A DNA stretch of 11,477 nt from Tannerella sp. (GTDB lineage Bacteria > Bacteroidota > Bacteroidia > Bacteroidales > Tannerellaceae), in contig JAITPL010000080.1 in NCBI GenBank assembly GCA_031289445.1, forward strand, positions 1-11,477, given 5' to 3'. Under the pieces are notes generated by a model. That model searched no databases and was not told where the DNA came from. It saw only the letters and a program-made list of their open reading frames with translations. Every line of letters starts with the position of its first letter. The first letter of the stretch is position 1. Below are positions 8,302-11,477 of the stretch, piece after piece. Both the position numbers and the translations under genes were made by a program.

Positions 8302-8330
8302 ATGAAAAAAGTTTTTTACGGAGGAAAGAT
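8302..8330 (-). promoter_or_regulatory. 29-bp upstream element shared with the susC promoter (copy 2)
   Basis: Read leftward, this is the same block as 702-730 with one change (C instead of T at the eleventh position). It ends 8 bp before the CTTG box at 8290-8293. It also lies 53 bp upstream of the rightward copper ATPase -33 box, so it could touch both promoters, but the fixed 8-bp spacing links it to yciO. On the plus strand it begins with ATG and could be read as a short ORF (MKKVFYGGK...); I consider that incidental. Confidence 0.62.
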
Positions 8331-8383
8331 CATGCTTATTTTTCAGAAAAAAACGCATGAAATTGGGCGTTCGCGAAAAAATA

Positions 8384-8415
8384 TTTGGATTTATCCGAAA
8401 TTTGTTGTACCTTTG
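8384..8415 (+). promoter_or_regulatory. Promoter of the copper ATPase gene
   Basis: TTTG (8384-8387), 20 bases, then TACCTTTG (8408-8415) is a full match to the Bacteroidota promoter consensus. The start site should be near 8421-8423, giving a leader of about 80 nt, much longer than those of the two other gene promoters here. No 29-bp upstream block is present at the equivalent position. Confidence 0.75.
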
Positions 8416-8426
8416 TGATGATTTTT

Positions 8427-8459
8427 CGGCAGAGTTTTTAACGGGCTTCGGCTCTGTCG
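8427..8459 (+). promoter_or_regulatory. Stem-loop in the copper ATPase leader
   Basis: CGGCAGAG (8427-8434) can pair with CTCTGTCG (8452-8459), eight pairs with one G-U, closing a 17-base loop. It begins about 5 nt after the predicted start site and ends about 45 nt before the ATG. It may stabilise the mRNA or serve regulation; no T-run follows, so it is not an obvious attenuator, and no known riboswitch is recognised. Confidence 0.4.
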
Positions 8460-8503
8460 TAAAGATAAATTAACAGAAGCCCCCTAATTCTTATGCAATC
8501 ATT

Positions 8504-10705
8504 ATGGATTCAAGAAAGAATGCTGTTAAAAAAACATTTCCCATATTACAAATGGGATGCGCTGCTTGTGCGGCAAGGGTAGAAAGTGCGATTCGCAAAC
8601 AAGCCGGAGTGTTTGAGGTCTCCGTCAACTACGCATCGGCCAACGCTCTTGTTGAGTTTGACCCCGCCCTCACCGACGCTGAAAATATACGCAAAGCCGT
8701 TCGGGACGCCGGATACGATCTGGTTATCGAAGAAGACGGCCCGGCAATCAACCCCGAAAAAAAAAACTTTAATTCTTTAGTAGTAAAGACCGTTTTCTCT
8801 TTTCTCCTGACCTTGCCTGTCGTTGTAATAAGCATGTTTGATACCGGTTTGTCGGATTCCAACGAGATACTGTTGATTCTCTCCTTTCCGGTTGTGTTTT
8901 ACTTTGGAAGGGATTTTTTTCTGAGGGCATGGAAACAGGCTATCCATCGTTCAATGAGCATGGATACGCTGGTCGCTTTAAGTACCGGCATTGCTTTCGC
9001 CTTCAGCGTTTTTAATACCTTGCGGCCGGATTTTTGGATTGAGAGGGGCGTACATCCGCATGTTTACTTCGAAGCATCCTGCGTAATCATTACTTTTGTC
9101 CTCTTGGGGCGCATGTTGGAAGAGAAGGCCAAAGGCAACACCGCCCTCGCCCTGAAAAAACTTATCGGTTTGCGGCCTAAAACGGTAAGCCTGCTTTCCG
9201 ACGATGGAGAGGCCGTCGAGGTTGCCATTGAAAAAATAGCGCTCGGAGATACAATCATCGTAAAACCGGGTGAAAAAATTGCTGTTGACGGCTCTGTGGT
9301 TTGGGGAAGTTCCTACGTGGACGAAAGTATGTTGAGCGGAGAGCCTGTTCCGGTTTTGAAACAGGAGAACGACAAGGTTTTTGCCGGTACAATCAACCAA
9401 AAAGGAAGTTTTCGGTTTGTAGCCGAGAAGGTAGGCGCCGACACATTGCTCTCCCAAATCATCCGAATGGTAGAGGAAGCGCAGGGAAGCAAGGCTCCGG
9501 TACAGAAATCGGTGGACAAAATTGCCGGAATATTTGTTCCTGTAGTGGCGGCTATTGCTGTGTTTGCGTTTATTATTTGGTTGATTTTCGGCGGCGTCAA
9601 CGGATTTGCACAGGCCTTGCTCGCTTTGGTTACGGTCTTGATTATTGCTTGTCCCTGCGCTTTAGGGCTTGCCACGCCCACTGCCATTATGGTGGGCGTA
9701 GGTAAAGCGGCCTCAAAAGGTATTCTAATCAAAGATGCAGGCAGTTTGGAATCGGCCGGAAAAATCAACGCAATCGTGCTTGATAAAACAGGGACAATAA
9801 CCGAAGGCAAACCGGTAGTAACCAATGTTTTATGGTTGGATGAAGATGACAGTAAAAAATCCGTCTTATGCAGTATTGAAAAGCAATCGGAGCATCCGCT
9901 GGCCGAAGCTATAGTCAATCACTACGCTGGTTTGTACCTTCATCCGGTAAGCGAGTTTGAAAGCATAAGCGGTATGGGTCTTAGAGCCTGCGTCGATGGC
10001 CGGACGTACTTTGCGGGGAATCTCAGGTTGCTTGCCGAAAACAGGATAGAAATCAACGAAAACCTCCTGAAAAAATCCAGGGAATGGGATAGTACAACGA
10101 TATGGTTTGCCGACGAAACCAAGGCAATTGCCGTGCTCGCTATTGCCGATGAAATCAAGGAGACTTCAATTGCTGCCGTCCGACAACTGCAATCTTCCGG
10201 CATTACAGTTTATATGCTTACCGGCGATAATGAAACCACAGCCGGGTCTATTGCCCGAAGAAGCGGCATCAGTAGCTATAAGTCCGCCGTCCTACCTCAA
10301 CAAAAAGCGGAGTTTGTCAAACACTTGCAGGCTGAAGGAAAAGTTGTGGCGATGGCCGGCGATGGCATCAACGACACCGCCGCTCTCGCCCAATCCGACC
10401 TGAGTATCGCTATGGGTACAGGCAGCGATATTGCCATAGACGTGGCCGGAATGACAATTATCTCGTCCGACCTGACTAAAATCCCCGAAGCTTTGAGATT
10501 ATCCCGACAAACAATGACTGCTATCCGTCAGAATCTTTTTTGGGCCTTTATATACAATATTATATGTATTCCAATTGCCGCCGGCATACTTTATCCTGTC
10601 TGCGGATTCCTGTTAAACCCCATGATTGCGGGAGCGGTTATGGCGCTCAGCAGCGTAAGCGTAGTCTGTAACAGCCTTAGAATAAAGGTAGAAGGTAGAA
10701 AGTAG
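8504..10705 (+). CDS. copA: Cu+-exporting P1B-type ATPase
   Basis: 733-residue inner-membrane pump that expels Cu+ from the cytoplasm using ATP. One N-terminal HMA metal-binding domain carries M17-G-C19-A-A-C22. About eight membrane segments are visible (near 92-112, 121-138, 154-172, 187-203, 343-363, 370-392, 676-697 and 703-724). Catalytic marks are all present: actuator SGE (278-280), the membrane metal site C383-P-C385, the phosphorylated Asp427 in DKTGT, His464-Pro465, TGD (573-575) and GDGIND (619-624). Y684-N685 in the seventh helix and M713-A-L-S-S717 in the eighth are the Cu+ (P1B-1) signature. ATG 8504 directly precedes the HMA domain. No metalloregulator or chaperone gene is adjacent. 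The last residues (KVEGRK) and the stop are encoded by a heptamer repeat. Silver export is an alternative or additional substrate. Confidence 0.95.
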   Translation: MDSRKNAVKKTFPILQMGCAACAARVESAIRKQAGVFEVSVNYASANALVEFDPALTDAENIRKAVRDAGYDLVIEEDGPAINPEKKNFNSLVVKTVFSFLLTLPVVVISMFDTGLSDSNEILLILSFPVVFYFGRDFFLRAWKQAIHRSMSMDTLVALSTGIAFAFSVFNTLRPDFWIERGVHPHVYFEASCVIITFVLLGRMLEEKAKGNTALALKKLIGLRPKTVSLLSDDGEAVEVAIEKIALGDTIIVKPGEKIAVDGSVVWGSSYVDESMLSGEPVPVLKQENDKVFAGTINQKGSFRFVAEKVGADTLLSQIIRMVEEAQGSKAPVQKSVDKIAGIFVPVVAAIAVFAFIIWLIFGGVNGFAQALLALVTVLIIACPCALGLATPTAIMVGVGKAASKGILIKDAGSLESAGKINAIVLDKTGTITEGKPVVTNVLWLDEDDSKKSVLCSIEKQSEHPLAEAIVNHYAGLYLHPVSEFESISGMGLRACVDGRTYFAGNLRLLAENRIEINENLLKKSREWDSTTIWFADETKAIAVLAIADEIKETSIAAVRQLQSSGITVYMLTGDNETTAGSIARRSGISSYKSAVLPQQKAEFVKHLQAEGKVVAMAGDGINDTAALAQSDLSIAMGTGSDIAIDVAGMTIISSDLTKIPEALRLSRQTMTAIRQNLFWAFIYNIICIPIAAGILYPVCGFLLNPMIAGAVMALSSVSVVCNSLRIKVEGRK

Positions 10706-10710
10706 AAGTA
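10681..10710 (+). repeat. Heptamer repeat at the 3' end of copA, inverted copy of 11151-11180
   Basis: AATAAAG is followed by GTAGAAG, GTAGAAA, GTAGAAG (10688-10708), a strict 7-bp period. The reverse complement of 11151-11180 matches at 28 of 30 positions, including the non-heptamer AATAAAG end. The copA stop codon (10703-10705) lies within the third unit, so the repeat has become coding sequence. Confidence 0.75.
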
Positions 10711-10781
10711 ATAAGAAACAGATTGAAGCATTAAAAAAATTAACTGCTTATGCTTTTCGGTCAAGTAAACAAGTGTTTTTT

Positions 10782-10797
10782 TGTCCTGAAAAGGACA
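10782..10797 (+). terminator. Possible copA terminator
   Basis: TGTCCT (10782-10787), loop GAAA, AGGACA (10792-10797): a perfect 6-bp stem with a stable tetraloop, followed by TAATTTT. It lies 77 bp after the copA stop. The downstream T-run is short and interrupted; a weaker stem AAGCAT/ATGCTT (10726-10755) followed by T's is an alternative. Confidence 0.35.
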
Positions 10798-10805
10798 TAA
10801 TTTTC

Positions 10806-10967
10806 ATAACCGCAGGTCGTTGACATGCGGTTATAGCAACAATAGTATAGCTGCCTGAAAGGCAGGACTCTAGTTTCACTTGATTGCAGTTGCCGGACAG
10901 TCCTGCCTTTCAGACAGTCGTTGTTGTGTGCAGTTTTCCGCAGGTCGATGACCAGTCGTGTTCGGAA
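10806..10967. other. Three consecutive stem-loops, possible structured RNA or palindromic element
   Basis: First stem: ATAACCGCA (10806-10814) pairs perfectly with TGCGGTTAT (10826-10834), with an inner GTC/GAC pairing. Central stem: 10851-10868 pairs with 10900-10917 over 18 positions with one mismatch, around a 31-base loop; CAACAA (10837-10842) and TTGTTG (10921-10926) can extend it. Third stem: TTCCG (10936-10940) with CGGAA (10963-10967), enclosing GGTC-GAT-GACC. The first and third stems share a direct repeat, CCGCAGGTCGTTGAC (10810-10824) and 10938-10952, with 14 of 15 identical. The strand of any transcript is unknown. It matches no RNA family I can recognise. A MITE-like or REP-like element is an alternative. 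Confidence 0.5.
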
Positions 10968-11094
10968 GAAAAATCGGTGAATAGTCCGGGTGTGTGTTTA
11001 ACGTTTTTCAAATACTAAAATCAATACAATACCGTTAATCGAAACGTATCAGGTTACGCTCACCACTTGTATTCTTTGCTCTCATACGAATATC

Positions 11095-11115
11095 AATTAA
11101 AAATTAAGAATTAAA
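11095..11115. repeat. Heptamer tandem repeat, AATTAA(A/G) family
   Basis: Three perfect 7-bp units: AATTAAA, AATTAAG, AATTAAA. They are distinct in sequence from the neighbouring tract at 11132 but share its period. Low-complexity AT sequence could give this by chance, yet the exact register argues for a real repeat. Confidence 0.55.
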
Positions 11116-11131
11116 AGGGCTGTTCACTGAA

Positions 11132-11180
11132 TTTCTACCTTCTACTTTCCAACTTCTACTTTCTAACTTCTACCTTTATT
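11132..11180 (-). repeat. Heptamer tandem repeat, (G/T)TAGAA(A/G) family
   Basis: Seven consecutive 7-bp units read on the plus strand: TTTCTAC, CTTCTAC, TTTCCAA, CTTCTAC, TTTCTAA, CTTCTAC, then CTTTATT. The units alternate, giving a 14-bp super-period. The right-hand 30 bases are the inverted partner of 10681-10710. The tract begins, in the leftward direction, at the predicted start site of the promoter at 11187-11217. Confidence 0.75.
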
Positions 11181-11186
11181 TCGATG

Positions 11187-11217
11187 CAAAGGTAGGCATA
11201 TTTTTTAAAAATACAAG
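11187..11217 (-). promoter_or_regulatory. Leftward promoter with no recognisable gene downstream
   Basis: On the minus strand, CTTG (plus CAAG 11214-11217), 19 bases, TACCTTTG (plus 11187-11194). This is as good a match as the two CTTG promoters of susC and yciO, with identical spacing. A transcript would start near 11180 and run through the heptamer tract into the stem-loop region. It could drive a non-coding RNA, be the remnant of a lost gene's promoter, or be a chance match in AT-rich DNA. Confidence 0.5.
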
Positions 11218-11299
11218 AAAATAGAAAACAACCACACGGATTAACAGATTCACCTCATTCACCATACTCGGCTTGGCCGTAGCGTCTCGCGATGTCGAG

Positions 11300-11351
11300 G
11301 CTAAAAGCCAACCTCCGACCGGCATTGCAAGGCAAGAGCCTTGCTTTTAGC
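11300..11351. repeat. Nested stem-loops with GCTAAAAGC/GCTTTTAGC arms
   Basis: GCTAAAAGC (11300-11308) and GCTTTTAGC (11343-11351) are perfect 9-bp inverted arms. Inside them GCAAGGC (11327-11333), loop AAGA, GCCTTGC (11338-11344) forms a second perfect stem that overlaps the right arm by two bases. Function unknown; it resembles an intergenic palindromic repeat. Confidence 0.55.
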
Positions 11352-11352
11352 A

Positions 11353-11376
11353 CGGCGAAGTCTGGAGACTTCGCCG
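11353..11376. repeat. Strong 10-bp GC-rich hairpin
   Basis: CGGCGAAGTC (11353-11362), loop TGGA, GACTTCGCCG (11367-11376): a perfect stem adjoining the nested structure at 11300-11351. There is no T-run on either side, so it is not a classic intrinsic terminator, though it lies downstream of the possible leftward gene ending at 11437. Confidence 0.55.
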
Positions 11377-11436
11377 AACAGAGCCGGGATCGGGATTTAC
11401 TGTAATCATAGTTGCCGTTTTTATTGTAATACAAAA

Positions 11437-11477
11437 TTATTTTTCAGATGACTGGCGTTGCATTTCTTCCAGCTGTC
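11437..11477 (-). CDS. Possible 3' end of a leftward gene (fragment)
   Basis: On the minus strand the window edge reads QLEEMQRQSSEK followed by TAA (11439-11437). The polar, heptad-like composition resembles a real C-terminus of a coiled-coil or helical protein, and the sequence turns AT-rich after the stop. With only 12 complete sense codons visible this cannot be confirmed; the other two minus frames also stop soon (at about 11447 and 11421). Confidence 0.25.
   Translation of the reverse strand, partial: QLEEMQRQSSEK

Larger units (their letters stand above)
10706..11436. other. Gene-free, repeat- and hairpin-rich region
   Basis: I find no protein gene of recognisable kind on either strand over about 730 bp, and no tRNA or rRNA. 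The content is a possible copA terminator (10782-10797), a chain of stem-loops (10806-10967), two heptamer repeat tracts (11095-11115 and 11132-11180), a leftward promoter match (11187-11217), a short direct repeat ATTCACC at 11248-11254 and 11257-11263, and strong hairpins at 11300-11376. The longest gene-like reading on the leftward strand behind the promoter is a 16-residue ORF (11085 to 11035, MRAKNTSGERNLIRFD), which I do not call. Confidence 0.6.

Noticed and set aside
8302..8418. 38-codon rightward ORF between yciO and copA, beginning MKKVFYGGKI
   Set aside because: Its start is the shared 29-bp block. The two copies diverge right after the block, and the single difference changes an amino acid, which fits a DNA element better than a conserved peptide.
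9313..9918. 201-codon minus-strand open frame inside copA
   Set aside because: It mirrors the conserved ATPase core codons; no independent evidence for a gene.
10806..10967. Known housekeeping RNA (4.5S, RNase P, tmRNA, 6S) or tRNA
   Set aside because: None of the conserved core sequences of these RNAs can be found on either strand; the structure is left unassigned.
11035..11085. 16-residue leftward ORF MRAKNTSGERNLIRFD behind the orphan promoter
   Set aside because: Too short to support from one sequence and without a recognisable ribosome binding site.
11132..11180. CRISPR-like repeat array
   Set aside because: The units are 7 bp, contiguous and without spacers, and no cas genes are near.

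Overview
The window looks like a Bacteroidales (Bacteroidota) chromosome segment. The grounds are an adjacent SusC/SusD pair, signal peptides ending in the usual ...A|Q, an AAC lipobox on the SusD protein, A/T-rich start regions with no clear Shine-Dalgarno, and four matches to the Bacteroidota promoter form (T/C)TTG-N19-20-TAnnTTTG. I cannot name the genus.

Layout. 1-633 is the 3' part of an AAA-type ATP-binding protein whose C-terminal nuclease-like domain appears to be missing. 634-800 is an AT-rich gap with a strong promoter. 801-7620 is a compact rightward operon: a SusC-family TonB-dependent transporter, its SusD-family surface lipoprotein, and a secreted S9 (DPP IV-type) serine peptidase, with gaps of about 20 bp. 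A leftward yciO-type gene (7632-8243) converges on the peptidase gene and is separated from it by an 11-bp gap containing part of a small palindrome. A 260-bp divergent intergenic region holds the yciO promoter and the promoter of a rightward Cu+-exporting P1B-ATPase (8504-10705). From 10706 to about 11436 I see no convincing gene. This stretch holds heptanucleotide tandem repeats, several strong stem-loops and a leftward promoter with no recognisable gene behind it. The last 41 bases may be the 3' end of a leftward gene.

Function. The SusC-SusD-peptidase operon is best read as a peptide acquisition locus: the secreted peptidase cuts oligopeptides and the SusCD pair captures and imports products. 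No glycosidase, SusE/F, sigma/anti-sigma pair or hybrid two-component regulator is visible, so a glycan locus is less likely. The copper ATPase and the YciO-type protein are ordinary housekeeping or stress genes.

The most notable observation is non-coding. A 29-bp block, identical at 28 positions, lies exactly 8 bp upstream of the -33 box of both the susC promoter (rightward) and the yciO promoter (leftward), about 7.6 kb apart, in the same orientation relative to transcription. The core spacers differ in sequence but both are 19 nt. This looks like a shared upstream promoter element or operator. Second is a 500-bp segment (10681-11180) bounded by inverted copies of a heptamer repeat. The left copy encodes the last residues and stop codon of the copper ATPase, and the right copy starts near the predicted start site of the orphan leftward promoter. 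I found no clear new multi-gene system.
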